From positions 3,782,001-3,846,000 of the forward strand of contig NZ_JACCBB010000001.1 of assembly GCF_013409345.1 (NCBI RefSeq): a stretch of 64,000 nt of DNA. The letters are read 5' to 3'. The position numbers and the translations under genes were made by a program. Under the pieces are notes generated by a model. The model was not told where the DNA came from. It did not search any database and was given only the letters and a program-made list of their open reading frames with translations. The stretch's first letter is position 1. Every line of letters starts with the position of its first letter. The stretch is from Kineococcus aurantiacus (lineage in GTDB: Bacteria > Actinomycetota > Actinomycetes > Actinomycetales > Kineococcaceae). Of the stretch, positions 54,073 through 64,000 are shown piece by piece.

Positions 54073-54148
54073 CCCCCGGCTCCCCGGGTCCACCGGAGGG
54101 CGGGCACCCGGACCGTGGCCTGCCGGCCGCTGGGCCTAGCCTCGTGAG

Positions 54149-54994
54149 GTGATCGACGCCCGCCAGCTGCTGCTCGAGGCCGAGGAGCGGCTCGCGGCCG
54201 CCGGCGTACCCACCCCCCGCACCGACGCCGAGCTGCTGCTCGCCCACGCCCTGGGGGTGGAGCGCTCGCGGGTCGGGGTGCTCGTCGCGCTGGGGGAGCG
54301 GGTCGACCCGGGCCGGTTCGACGACCTGCTGGAGCTGCGGGCCGACCGCGTCCCGCTGCAGCACCTGACCGGCCGCGCGGGGTTCCGCGCCCTGGACCTG
54401 CACGTCGGCCCGGGGGTGTTCGTGCCCCGGCCCGAGACCGAGACCGTCGCCGAGCTGGCGGTCGTCGCGGCGTGCGCGGTGCCGTCCCCCGTCGTCGTGG
54501 ACCTGTGCACGGGGTCGGGGGCCATCGCGCTCGCGGTCGCGACCGAGGTGCCGGGTGCGCGGGTGCACGCCGTCGAGCTGGACCCCATGGCCCACGAGTG
54601 GGCCCGCCGCAACGTGCAGGAGATCGCCCCGGACGTGGACCTGCGCCGGGGGGACGCGGCCACGGCCTTCCCCGACCTCGACGGCGCGGTCGACGTCGTC
54701 GTCAGCAACCCGCCCTACGTGCCGCCGGGCGCCGTCCCCGTCGACGCCGAGGTCGCCCGGCACGACCCCGAGGTGGCGCTGTACGGGCTCGGGGACGACG
54801 GGCTGCTGGTGCCGCGGCGCGTCGTGGCCTCGGCCGCCCGGCTGCTCAAGCCCGGCGGGTACGCCGTCGTCGAGCACGCCGAGGTCCAGGAGGCCGCGGC
54901 CCGGGCCATGTTCGGCGGGCGGGACTGGACCGACGTGCGCAGCCACCGCGACCTCACGGGCCGTCCCCGCTCGACCTCCGCGCGCCGCCGCTGA
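54149..54994 (+). CDS. prmC: Release factor glutamine methyltransferase
   Basis: This 281-residue SAM enzyme methylates the Gln of the GGQ motif in release factors. It has the helical N-terminal domain, FVPRPETE, SAM motif VVDLCTGSGAIALAVA, and catalytic NPPY (VVVSNPPYVPPG). GTG at 54149 follows TAGCCT (54137-54142) by 6 nt, so it is probably leaderless and separately transcribed from prfA. Confidence 0.95.
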   Translation: MIDARQLLLEAEERLAAAGVPTPRTDAELLLAHALGVERSRVGVLVALGERVDPGRFDDLLELRADRVPLQHLTGRAGFRALDLHVGPGVFVPRPETETVAELAVVAACAVPSPVVVDLCTGSGAIALAVATEVPGARVHAVELDPMAHEWARRNVQEIAPDVDLRRGDAATAFPDLDGAVDVVVSNPPYVPPGAVPVDAEVARHDPEVALYGLGDDGLLVPRRVVASAARLLKPGGYAVVEHAEVQEAAARAMFGGRDWTDVRSHRDLTGRPRSTSARRR

Positions 54995-55051
54995 CGCGCC
55001 GCGGGGCAGGCCGTCCTCACGACACGCCGGGACGGTGCCAGACTCTCCCCC

Positions 55052-55801
55052 GTGAGGCCCCCGTTCGATTGCGCTGACCCGATCATCCGAGAGCGCGGCC
55101 TGTCGGCCGCGCACAACGCCGTCAAGCGCGGCGAGGTCGTCGTGCTGCCGACCGACACCGTGTACGGCATCGGCGCCGACGCGTTCAACCCCGCCGCCGT
55201 CAAGCGGCTACTCGAGGCCAAGGGCCGCGGCCGGGACATGCCGCCGCCGGTCCTGGTGCCCGAGACCCGCACCATCGACGGGCTCGCGAGCTCCATCCCC
55301 TTCGCGGTGCGCGAGCTCATCGACGCCTTCTGGCCCGGTGCGCTGACGATCATCTGCCGCGCCCAGCCGTCCCTGACGTGGGACCTGGGGGAGACGGGCG
55401 GCACGGTCGCCCTGCGGATGCCGCTGCACCCGGTGGCCCTGGAGCTGCTCAAGCGCACGGGCCCGATGGCCGTCTCGAGCGCCAACAAGTCCGGGCAGCC
55501 GGCCGCGACGCTCGTGCAGGAGGCCGTCGACCAGCTCGGCGAGTCCGTGCGGGTGTACCTGGACGGCGGGCCCAGCCCGAAGGGGGCGCCCTCGACCATC
55601 GTCGACGCCTCCGACGGGCCGTTGCGCGTCGTGCGCGTCGGCGCGATCAGCGAGGCGGAGCTGCGGGCCGCGGTGCCGAAGGGCTGGGTCGAGCCGGAGG
55701 AGCCGCAGACCGCCGCGGGAGCCCCCGCCGAGGTCCCCCCCGCGGGCGAGCCCACCGAGCCCACCGGGGGCGCGGAGCGGTCAGGGGCCGCGAGCGGATG
55801 A
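55052..55801 (+). CDS. L-threonylcarbamoyladenylate synthase (TsaC/Sua5 family)
   Basis: This 249-residue enzyme makes the precursor of the t6A37 tRNA modification. The YrdC/Sua5 core is clear (KRGEVVVLPTDTVYGIGADAF, FWPGALTIIC, VALRMPLHPVALELL, MAVSSANKSGQPAAT). A Pro/Glu-rich tail of about 35 residues replaces the Sua5 C-terminal domain. GTG at 55052 follows CAGACT by 7 nt, fitting a leaderless start. The stop overlaps the next gene's ATG. Confidence 0.95.
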   Translation: MRPPFDCADPIIRERGLSAAHNAVKRGEVVVLPTDTVYGIGADAFNPAAVKRLLEAKGRGRDMPPPVLVPETRTIDGLASSIPFAVRELIDAFWPGALTIICRAQPSLTWDLGETGGTVALRMPLHPVALELLKRTGPMAVSSANKSGQPAATLVQEAVDQLGESVRVYLDGGPSPKGAPSTIVDASDGPLRVVRVGAISEAELRAAVPKGWVEPEEPQTAAGAPAEVPPAGEPTEPTGGAERSGAASG

Positions 55802-56964
55802 GGGCCTACCTGCTCGTCATCGTCGTGGCCGCGGCCGTGACGTACCTGACGACGCCCCTGGTGCGGCGCCTGGCCCAGCGCGTCGGCGCGGTCACCCCCC
55901 TGCGCGACCGGGACGTGCACACCGTGCCGATCCCGCGCCTGGGGGGGCTGGCCATGCTGCTGGGGACCGGCGCCGCGCTCCTGGTCTCCAGCCGCATCCC
56001 GTTCCTGTCCCGCGTGTTCGACACCGACCCCGGCCCGTTGTGGGTCCTGGTCGGCGCCGCGGTGGTCGTTGCCGTCGGGGTCGCCGACGACATCGTCCAG
56101 CTCGACGCCGTCACCAAGCTGGCCGGTCAGGTGCTCGCCGCGGGGATCATGGGCTGGCAGGGCGTGAGCCTGCTGCAGCTGCCCATCGGCGGGGTGACGC
56201 TGCTGTCGGGGCGGACGATGATGGTCATCACCATCCTCGTCGTGGTGGTCTCGGTGAACGCCGTGAACTTCGTCGACGGTCTCGACGGCCTCGCGGCGGG
56301 CATCGTCGGCATCGGCGCGATCGCCTTCTTCGGCTACTCCTACGCGCTGCAGCGCGGCAGCGTCCCCGACGACTTCTCCTCCCTGGCCACGCTCATCGCC
56401 GCGATCACCGTCGGGGTGTGCCTGGGCTTCCTGCCGCACAACGCCCACCCGGCGCGCATCTTCATGGGCGACTCCGGCTCGATGCTGCTGGGCCTGCTCC
56501 TGGCGAGCTCGACCATCGCCGCGACGAGCACGGTCGACCCCGGGACGGTCGCGGCCGAGAAGATCGCCCCGGCCTTCTTCCCGCTGCTGCTGCCCATCGC
56601 GGTGCTGCTCGTGCCGTTCAGCGACATGCTGCTGGCCGTCGTGCGCCGCACCCGGGCCGGCAAGGCGTTCTGGCACCCCGACAAGAAGCACCTGCACCAC
56701 CGGCTGCTGCAGATGGGGCACTCGCACCGGGTGGCGGTGCTCGTCATGTACTCCTGGGCCGCGTTCCTGAGCTTCGGGGCGGCCACGTCGGCCTTCCTGC
56801 CGCTGACCCAGGCGCTCGCCGTGGCCTTCGCCGCGGGCTGCCTCGTGCTCGCGCTGACGTTCCTGCCCTTGTACTGGCGCCGCGGACGGCCCACCGTGGA
56901 GCCCGTGAGCGACCAGACCGGCGCGGACCGTGAACCCGCACCCCCCGAAGCGTCGCGCACGTGA
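55798..56964 (+). CDS. WecA/TagO/MraY-family phosphoglycosyl transferase
   Basis: This 388-residue membrane protein has about ten helices and transfers a sugar-1-phosphate to a polyprenyl phosphate. Motifs are VGVADDIVQL, NFVDGLDGLAAG, FMGDSGSMLLG and the HLHHRLL histidine cluster (DKKHLHHRLLQMGHSHR). The His cluster points to the WecA group that starts cell-envelope polysaccharide synthesis, rather than MraY. ATG at 55798 overlaps the TsaC stop as ATGA. The polar tail is cytoplasmic. Confidence 0.92.
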   Translation: MRAYLLVIVVAAAVTYLTTPLVRRLAQRVGAVTPLRDRDVHTVPIPRLGGLAMLLGTGAALLVSSRIPFLSRVFDTDPGPLWVLVGAAVVVAVGVADDIVQLDAVTKLAGQVLAAGIMGWQGVSLLQLPIGGVTLLSGRTMMVITILVVVVSVNAVNFVDGLDGLAAGIVGIGAIAFFGYSYALQRGSVPDDFSSLATLIAAITVGVCLGFLPHNAHPARIFMGDSGSMLLGLLLASSTIAATSTVDPGTVAAEKIAPAFFPLLLPIAVLLVPFSDMLLAVVRRTRAGKAFWHPDKKHLHHRLLQMGHSHRVAVLVMYSWAAFLSFGAATSAFLPLTQALAVAFAAGCLVLALTFLPLYWRRGRPTVEPVSDQTGADREPAPPEASRT

Positions 56965-57004
56965 GCCCGGACGGCGAACGACGCGGCGTAGGAGACCCTG
57001 CGGC

Positions 57005-57022
57005 TCGTGATAGCTTTCACGA
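57005..57022 (+). promoter_or_regulatory. Probable atp operon promoter: -10 TAGCTT inside a dyad
   Basis: TCGTGA and TCACGA form an inverted repeat with a 6-nt spacer, and the spacer is TAGCTT, a plausible -10 hexamer. It lies 86 nt before the first atp gene. A dimeric regulator bound here would cover the -10. No clear -35 is seen. Confidence 0.5.
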
Positions 57023-57107
57023 AGTCTCCCCGGTTCCACCCGAGTCCGGGGCTGCCGCCGATAGGCCTGTCCCACCGGACGACCCACCGACGACGAAAGA
57101 GAATCCC

Positions 57108-57545
57108 GTGAGCACGAGCACCGACGCAGGGGTCCAGGCCGCCGAGGCCTTCGGCCTCCTGCTGCGCCGCGCGTCGCGGGTGACGGCTGTCGTCGCGCTC
57201 GCCTGCGTCGCGGTCGCGGCGGTCTGGAAGGGCCTCCCGGCGGGTCTGTCGTCGCTGATCGGCGGGGCGATCGTCATCGCGTTCTTCGGGGCGCGGCTGG
57301 TCGTCATGCGCAAGGTCACCGCGAGGAACCCGCACATGATCATGCTGACGGCGATGGTCGTCTACTCGGTGAAGATCGTGCTGCTGGGGGTCGCGATGCT
57401 GCTGCTGACGCGCGTCGACGGCATCTCCGGCCCGGCGCTGGGCTTCACCGTCATCATCACCGCCGTGGTCTGGCTGGCCGCGGAGCTGCGCGCCTTCACG
57501 AAGCTGCGCATCCCGGTCTTCATGGTGGACGGGGACCGCAGGTGA
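57108..57545 (+). CDS. atpI: AtpI-like ATP synthase accessory membrane protein
   Basis: This 145-residue protein has four hydrophobic segments and lies first in the ATP synthase cluster, where AtpI is expected. AtpI assists c-ring assembly in some bacteria. Sequence identity to AtpI is weak, so the name rests mainly on size, topology and position. GTG at 57108 has no strong Shine-Dalgarno. The stop overlaps the next gene. Confidence 0.75.
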   Translation: MSTSTDAGVQAAEAFGLLLRRASRVTAVVALACVAVAAVWKGLPAGLSSLIGGAIVIAFFGARLVVMRKVTARNPHMIMLTAMVVYSVKIVLLGVAMLLLTRVDGISGPALGFTVIITAVVWLAAELRAFTKLRIPVFMVDGDRR

Positions 57546-57778
57546 GCGCCGTCGAGCCCGCCGCCCCCCGCGAGGTGCCGACCGACGCCGGCAACGGCAT
57601 CACCGAGAAGGTCGCCTGGAGCGTGACGTCGTACCTCATCTCCGGCGCGCTCCTGGGGGCGCTGGCCGGCTGGGGCGTCGACCACCTGCTCGGGACCCAC
57701 TTCGTCGTGGGCATCGGCCTGGTCGTCGGCAAGGCGCTGACTTTGTACTACGTGTGGCTCCGGTACGGTACGCACTGA
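57542..57778 (+). CDS. AtpZ/AtpI-family small membrane protein
   Basis: This 78-residue protein has two membrane helices (TSYLISGALLGALAGWGVDHLL and HFVVGIGLVVGKALTLYYVWLR). The layout matches AtpZ-type proteins, which occur with AtpI and may form a cation channel or aid Fo assembly. GTG at 57542 overlaps the previous stop. The 88 nt to atpB hold only a Shine-Dalgarno and no gene. Confidence 0.75.
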   Translation: MSAVEPAAPREVPTDAGNGITEKVAWSVTSYLISGALLGALAGWGVDHLLGTHFVVGIGLVVGKALTLYYVWLRYGTH

Positions 57779-57866
57779 CCGCGGGACGCTCGACCACTTG
57801 TTCGCAGGGCCACGCGGCCGGCCGCCGGCCCCGTACCCACGATGAAGTTCGCACGGAGGAGTTGAC

Positions 57867-58655
57867 GTGAGCCTGCCCCTGCTGGCTGCCGCGGAGAGCG
57901 CGTACGAAGCGCCCGACCAGAGCATCTTCTGGCAGCCGCTGATCGGGAGCGGTCCGTTCGCCATCACGCGTCCGGCCATCGTCTTCGCGCTGTCGGCGGT
58001 GCTCATCACCTGGCTGCTGCTGGCCGGCACCAAGCGCCTGTCGGTGGTGCCGGGCAAGAAGCAGATGGTCGTCGAGGCCGCCTACGGCTTCGTCCGCAAC
58101 TCCATCGGCCGGGACATCATCGGTTCCAAGGAGTTCCTGAAGTTCGTCCCGCTGCTGTTCACGTTCTTCTCGATCATCCTCGTGAACAACCTGTTCGGCG
58201 TCATCCCGCCGATCCAGTACCCCACGATGGGGCGCATCGCCTTCCCGCTGGCGCTGACGATCTTCCTGTACCTGACCTACCACTTCGTCGGGATCCGGAA
58301 GAAGGGCTTCGCGGCCTACTTCGCCGGTGTCGTGCCGCACGGCCTGCCCAAGCCGATCGTCCCGCTGGTCTTCCTGCTCGAGGTCCTCTCGATCGTCGTC
58401 ATCCAGCCGGTGACGATCACCCTGCGGCTGTTCGGCAACATGTTCGCCGGCCACCTCATCCTCGTGCTGTTCATCACCGGCGCGGAGCACATGTTCCTCG
58501 AAGGTGGCCTGGGCCTGAAGCTCGTGGGCATCCCGACGATCGCCATGGCCTTCGCGCTCACCCTCTTCGAGCTCTTCGTCGAGTTCCTCCAGGCGTACGT
58601 CTACACGATGCTCGCCGCCACGTTCATCGCCAGCGCCCTCGCTGACGACCACTGA
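57867..58655 (+). CDS. atpB: ATP synthase subunit a
   Basis: This 262-residue Fo subunit forms the proton half-channels. The essential Arg lies in ITLRLFGNMFAGHL. Other conserved parts are FTFFSIILVNNLFGVIPP and FELFVEFLQAYVYTMLAATFIASAL. GTG at 57867 follows GGAGGAG. Confidence 0.97.
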   Translation: MSLPLLAAAESAYEAPDQSIFWQPLIGSGPFAITRPAIVFALSAVLITWLLLAGTKRLSVVPGKKQMVVEAAYGFVRNSIGRDIIGSKEFLKFVPLLFTFFSIILVNNLFGVIPPIQYPTMGRIAFPLALTIFLYLTYHFVGIRKKGFAAYFAGVVPHGLPKPIVPLVFLLEVLSIVVIQPVTITLRLFGNMFAGHLILVLFITGAEHMFLEGGLGLKLVGIPTIAMAFALTLFELFVEFLQAYVYTMLAATFIASALADDH

Positions 58656-58720
58656 CCCGCCCCACCCAGAACCCGGGGCGCGGACCTGCGCTTCGGCTAC
58701 GAAAGGAATGACAGAGGACC

Positions 58721-58945
58721 ATGTACGGCTCCCTCGCCATCGTCGGTTACGGTCTCTCCGCCATCGGCCCGGGCATCGGCATCGGCCTGATCTTCGCGGC
58801 CTACATCAACGGCGCGGCTCGTCAGCCCGAGGCCCGCGGCATGCTCCAGAGCATCGCCATCCTGGGCTTCGTCCTCGCCGAGGCGCTCGCCATCTTCGGC
58901 ATCGCGCTCGCCTTCGTCTTCTCGGGCACCAACCCCAACGGCTGA
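58721..58945 (+). CDS. atpE: ATP synthase subunit c
   Basis: This 74-residue double-helix hairpin forms the rotor ring. The proton-carrying carboxylate is Glu54 ([16 protein letters not shown]) and the polar loop is ARQPEARG. The GPGIGIGLI glycine run packs the ring. ATG at 58721 has GAGG close upstream. Confidence 0.98.
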   Translation: MYGSLAIVGYGLSAIGPGIGIGLIFAAYINGAARQPEARGMLQSIAILGFVLAEALAIFGIALAFVFSGTNPNG

Positions 58946-58993
58946 TCAGTCCGGCTGATCCGACCGCCGTCGCCCTAGCCCGAAGGAGGAAAC

Positions 58994-59560
58994 GTGCTCG
59001 CAGCAGTCTTCGCCGCCGCCGGTGAAGAGACCGTCGAGGGCGACCCGATCTACCCGATCCTTCCCCACCTGGGGGAGCTGATCGTCGGGATCATCTTCGC
59101 GATCATCATCTGGATCGTCGTCGCCAAGAAGGTCGTCCCGCGCCTCGAAGCCATGTACGAGGAACGGCGCGCGGCCATCGAGGGCAACGTCGAGAAGGCC
59201 GAGAGGGCCCAGGCCGAGGCCCAGGCCGCCCTCGAGGAGTACAAGGCCCAGCTCTCGGACGCCCGCGCCGAGGGCAACCGCATCCGCGAGGAGGCGCGCC
59301 AGCAGGGTGCGCAGATCCTCGCCGAGATGCGCGAGCAGGCGCAGGCCGAGTCCGAGCGCATCACGACCGCGGCGCGCACGACCATCGAGGCCGAGCGCGC
59401 CCAGGCCACCGCGCAGCTGCGCGCCGAGGTGGGTCGCCTGGCGACCGACCTGGCATCGCGCATCGTGGGTGAGTCGCTGCAGGACCCCGCTCGCCAGAGC
59501 GGTGTCGTGGACCGGTTCCTGGCCGAGCTCGAGCGGTCCGAGGCCGGGGCGAGGCGCTGA
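58994..59560 (+). CDS. atpF: ATP synthase subunit b
   Basis: This 188-residue peripheral stalk subunit has one membrane helix (LIVGIIFAIIIWIVVAKKVVP, about 28-48) and a long charged coiled coil. It is a plain b subunit, not the b-delta fusion of mycobacteria. GTG at 58994 follows GAAGGAGG. Confidence 0.96.
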   Translation: MLAAVFAAAGEETVEGDPIYPILPHLGELIVGIIFAIIIWIVVAKKVVPRLEAMYEERRAAIEGNVEKAERAQAEAQAALEEYKAQLSDARAEGNRIREEARQQGAQILAEMREQAQAESERITTAARTTIEAERAQATAQLRAEVGRLATDLASRIVGESLQDPARQSGVVDRFLAELERSEAGARR

Positions 59561-60387
59561 TGAGCGAGCTCGACTCCGGCGTCGCGAAGGCGAGCCTCGC
59601 CGCCGCGCAGCAGGTGCTCGAGGCGCAGCTGGCCGCCGAGGGGGCCGACGCGGGCCGGACCGGTGAGGACCTCTTCGCCGTCACCAGCCTGCTCGACTCC
59701 TCGGTCGGCCTGCGCCGCGCGCTGACCGACCCGTCCCGCGAGGGCACGGCCAAGGCCGCCTTCATCCACGCCACGTTCACCGGGAAGATCAGCCCGGCCG
59801 CGGTCGGGACGCTGGTCGCCCTGGCGTCCGCGCGGTGGACGGCCGGGCGCGACCTGTCCGACGCCACGGAGCGGCTCGCCGTCGTGGCGGTCGTGATGCA
59901 GGCCGAGCGGTCGGGGCACCTGGACGCGCTGGAGGACGAGCTCTTCCGGTTCTCCCGGACGATCGCCGGCAACCCCGCCCTGCGCGACGCGCTCGCCGAC
60001 CGCACCGCCCCCGACGCCAACCGCGCCTCGCTGGTCTCCCGGCTGCTGCTCGACCGAGCGGTGCCCGAGACGGTCCAGCTGGTCCGTCGCGCGGCCGTGG
60101 CCCCCCGCGGGCTGCGCGCCGAACGCGTGCTGGAGGACTGGGTCGAGGTCGTGGCCGCGCGCCGGTCCCAGCTCGTCGCCCACGTCGTGAGCGCCGCGCC
60201 GCTGACCGAGGTCCAGCGCGACCGCCTGGCGGCCTCGCTCTCGCGCCAGTACGACCGGCCGATCCGCCTCAACGTCGACGTCGACCCGCACCTCGTGGGT
60301 GGGCTGCGCATCAGCGTCGGGGACGACGTCATCGACGGGTCGATCCTGACCCGCCTCGAGGACGCCCGCCGCCGCCTCGCCGGCTGA
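59560..60387 (+). CDS. atpH: ATP synthase subunit delta
   Basis: This 275-residue delta subunit is longer than the E. coli form (about 177), as is usual in actinobacteria. The extra part is N-terminal, and the C-terminal [20 protein letters not shown]...[21 protein letters not shown] is typical. ATG at 59560 shares a base with the atpF stop (TGATG). Confidence 0.95.
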   Translation: MSELDSGVAKASLAAAQQVLEAQLAAEGADAGRTGEDLFAVTSLLDSSVGLRRALTDPSREGTAKAAFIHATFTGKISPAAVGTLVALASARWTAGRDLSDATERLAVVAVVMQAERSGHLDALEDELFRFSRTIAGNPALRDALADRTAPDANRASLVSRLLLDRAVPETVQLVRRAAVAPRGLRAERVLEDWVEVVAARRSQLVAHVVSAAPLTEVQRDRLAASLSRQYDRPIRLNVDVDPHLVGGLRISVGDDVIDGSILTRLEDARRRLAG

Positions 60388-60473
60388 CGCCGACTCAACA
60401 CCGCCCCCCGCGCCGCGCGGGGGGACAATGGACTTCGAGAACCGCAGGACCCGAGAAGGAGAGCAGGGCTTCC

Positions 60474-62132
60474 ATGGCCGAGCTGACCATCCGCCCGGAG
60501 GAGATCCGGGACGCTCTCGACGCCTTCGTGGCGTCGTACGACCCCGGTACCGCCGCGCGTGAGGAAGTCGGCCGCGTGACCGACGCGGGCGACGGGATCG
60601 CCCACGTCGAGGGCCTGCCCTCGGTCATGGCGAACGAGCTGCTGCGCTTCGAGGACGGGACCCTCGGCCTCGCGCAGAACCTCGATGTCCGGGACATCGG
60701 TGTCGTCGTCCTGGGCGACTACGCCGGCATCGAGGAGGGCCAGGAGGTCCACCGCACGGGTGAGGTCCTCTCCGTCCCCGTCGGTGACAACTTCCTGGGC
60801 CGCGTCGTCGACCCGCTGGGTGCGCCGATCGACGGCCTCGGGCCGATCGAGGCCGAGACCCGCCGCGCCCTGGAGCTGCAGGCCCCCACGGTCGTGCAGC
60901 GCCAGGAGGTCCGCGAGCCGCTCCAGACCGGCATCAAGGCCATCGACGCCATGATCCCGGTCGGCCGCGGCCAGCGTCAGCTGATCATCGGCGACCGCCA
61001 GACCGGCAAGACCGCCATCGCGATCGACACGATCATCAACCAGAAGGCCAACTGGGCCTCGGGCGACCCCAAGCAGCAGGTCCGCTGCATCTACGTCGCC
61101 ATCGGCCAGAAGGGCTCCACGATCGCTTCGGTGAAGCGCTCGCTGGAGGAGGCCGGCGCGATGGAGTACACGACCATCGTCGCGGCCCCCGCCTCCGACC
61201 CGGCCGGCTTCAAGTACCTCGCCCCGTACACCGGCTCGGCCATCGGCCAGCACTGGATGTACGCCGGCAAGCACGTCCTCATCGTCTTCGACGACCTGTC
61301 CAAGCAGGCCGAGGCCTACCGCGCCGTGTCGCTGCTGCTGCGCCGCCCGCCGGGCCGCGAGGCCTACCCCGGTGACGTCTTCTACCTGCACTCCCGCCTG
61401 CTGGAGCGTTGCGCGAAGCTGTCCGACGAGCTCGGTGCCGGCTCGATGACGGGTCTGCCGTTCATCGAGACCAAGGGCAACGACGTCTCGGCGTACATCC
61501 CGACCAACGTCATCTCCATCACCGACGGCCAGATCTTCCTGCAGTCGGACCTGTTCAACGCGAACCAGCGTCCGGCCATCGACGTCGGCATCTCGGTGTC
61601 CCGCGTCGGTGGTGCCGCCCAGACGAAGGCCATCAAGGGCATCTCGGGCACGCTGAAGCTGGACCTGGCCCAGTACCGGTCGATGCAGGCGTTCGCGATG
61701 TTCGCCTCGGACCTCGACCAGGCCTCGCGCAACCAGCTCGCCCGGGGCGCGCGCCTCGTCGAGCTGCTCAAGCAGCCGCAGTACACGCCCTTCTCCCTCG
61801 AGGAGCAGGTCGTCTCGATCTGGGCCGGCACGACGGGTCAGCTCGACTCCGTCGAGGTCGAGGACGTCTCCCGCTTCGAGCGCGAGTTCCTCGAGCACGT
61901 CAAGCGCAACCACGCCGACCTGATGCGGGGCATCCGCGAGACGAAGCAGTTCTCGGACGGCGCCAAGGACGAGCTGAAGAAGGCCATCGACGCCTTCAAG
62001 CCGCAGTTCACCTCGGGCGCCACCGAGTCCGCGGTGCCGGCCGACGAGGACCTCGGCGCGACCGACGCGGACGACATCACGCAGGAGCAGATCACCACGC
62101 GCAAGGGCGGGGCCACGGCCGCTCGCGGCTGA
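60474..62132 (+). CDS. atpA: ATP synthase subunit alpha
   Basis: This 552-residue F1 subunit has the P-loop [13 protein letters not shown] and the alpha signature [17 protein letters not shown]. The Arg finger region follows. An acidic C-terminal extension of about 35 residues (about 515-550) goes beyond the usual end, a feature also seen in mycobacterial alpha. ATG at 60474 follows AAGGAGAG. Confidence 0.98.
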   Translation: MAELTIRPEEIRDALDAFVASYDPGTAAREEVGRVTDAGDGIAHVEGLPSVMANELLRFEDGTLGLAQNLDVRDIGVVVLGDYAGIEEGQEVHRTGEVLSVPVGDNFLGRVVDPLGAPIDGLGPIEAETRRALELQAPTVVQRQEVREPLQTGIKAIDAMIPVGRGQRQLIIGDRQTGKTAIAIDTIINQKANWASGDPKQQVRCIYVAIGQKGSTIASVKRSLEEAGAMEYTTIVAAPASDPAGFKYLAPYTGSAIGQHWMYAGKHVLIVFDDLSKQAEAYRAVSLLLRRPPGREAYPGDVFYLHSRLLERCAKLSDELGAGSMTGLPFIETKGNDVSAYIPTNVISITDGQIFLQSDLFNANQRPAIDVGISVSRVGGAAQTKAIKGISGTLKLDLAQYRSMQAFAMFASDLDQASRNQLARGARLVELLKQPQYTPFSLEEQVVSIWAGTTGQLDSVEVEDVSRFEREFLEHVKRNHADLMRGIRETKQFSDGAKDELKKAIDAFKPQFTSGATESAVPADEDLGATDADDITQEQITTRKGGATAARG

Positions 62133-62188
62133 GGCGCTCCACCCGGCAGTCACGAAGGACCGAGCGGAGCAAGGAAGAGGAGCAGGAC

Positions 62189-64000
<1,812 letters not shown>

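Noticed and set aside
58708-59025. An alternative ORF starting at ATG 58708 across atpE
   Set aside because: It is out of frame with subunit c and Arg/His-rich; atpE at 58721 is unmistakable.

Overview
The window looks like chromosomal DNA from a high-GC, non-filamentous actinobacterium, probably close to Kineococcus or another Kineosporiales member. This is inference from three things: very high GC with dense GTG/TTG starts, the sigR-rsrA thiol-stress pair, and the conserved order argS-lysA-hom-thrC-thrB-rho-rpmE-prfA-prmC-(TsaC)-(WecA-like)-atpIBEFHAGD. A chemoreceptor and a PilT ATPase suggest a motile cell. I saw no insertion sequence, prophage, CRISPR array or rRNA; there is one tRNA.

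Region by region. 1-3.3 kb: an SRAP DNA-crosslink repair protein cut just after its start codon, sigR-rsrA, a 24-codon ribosomal protein gene (bL37) and a solitary pilT. 3.3-9.2 kb: an epimerase, a FIST sensor coupled to a diguanylate cyclase, a tiny membrane protein, a maleylpyruvate-isomerase-like protein and a DJ-1/AraC regulator coupled to a YihY/BrkB membrane protein, with two copies of a 35-bp dyad operator. 9.2-18.9 kb: a Cache chemoreceptor, a DinB protein, a MOSC/ferredoxin-reductase pair, an amino-acid ABC importer, a PhoD-like phosphatase and a GDSL-like protein. 19.1-25 kb: 2-oxoglutarate decarboxylase/dehydrogenase (kgd) and a two-component system. 25.1-35.3 kb: guaB1, a degenerate hydrolase, two CBS/DUF21 membrane proteins, a PRC-barrel protein, a Thr-rich membrane protein, nadK and an iron-siderophore ABC transporter. 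35.6-43.5 kb: a DEAD-box helicase, a membrane HExxH protein, hrpB, a phosphoribosyltransferase, a flavin monooxygenase, glutathione peroxidase, SprT and tRNA-Arg. 43.6-50.2 kb: argS and the aspartate-family amino-acid genes. 50.5-57 kb: rho, rpmE, prfA, prmC, TsaC and a WecA-like enzyme. 57.1 kb to the end: the F1Fo ATP synthase operon, running off the window inside atpD.

Many genes here appear leaderless: a TANNNT -10 hexamer lies 6-8 nt before the start codon with no Shine-Dalgarno. This decides several starts (sigR, guaB1, nadK, the siderophore permease, argS, prmC, the MOSC gene). Two perfect SigR-type promoters (GGAAT-N18-GTT) are present, one before sigR and one before rpmE. The sigR one ends 9 nt before an in-frame ATG that would add 56 residues to SigR. 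This layout resembles the stable/unstable isoform switch known in Streptomyces, here apparently built from two leaderless transcripts. Other striking items are the duplicated dyad operator around the DJ-1/AraC regulator, two short upstream ORFs overlapping downstream starts, two hydrolase-fold proteins lacking the catalytic serine, and an iron box lying on a leaderless -10 element.
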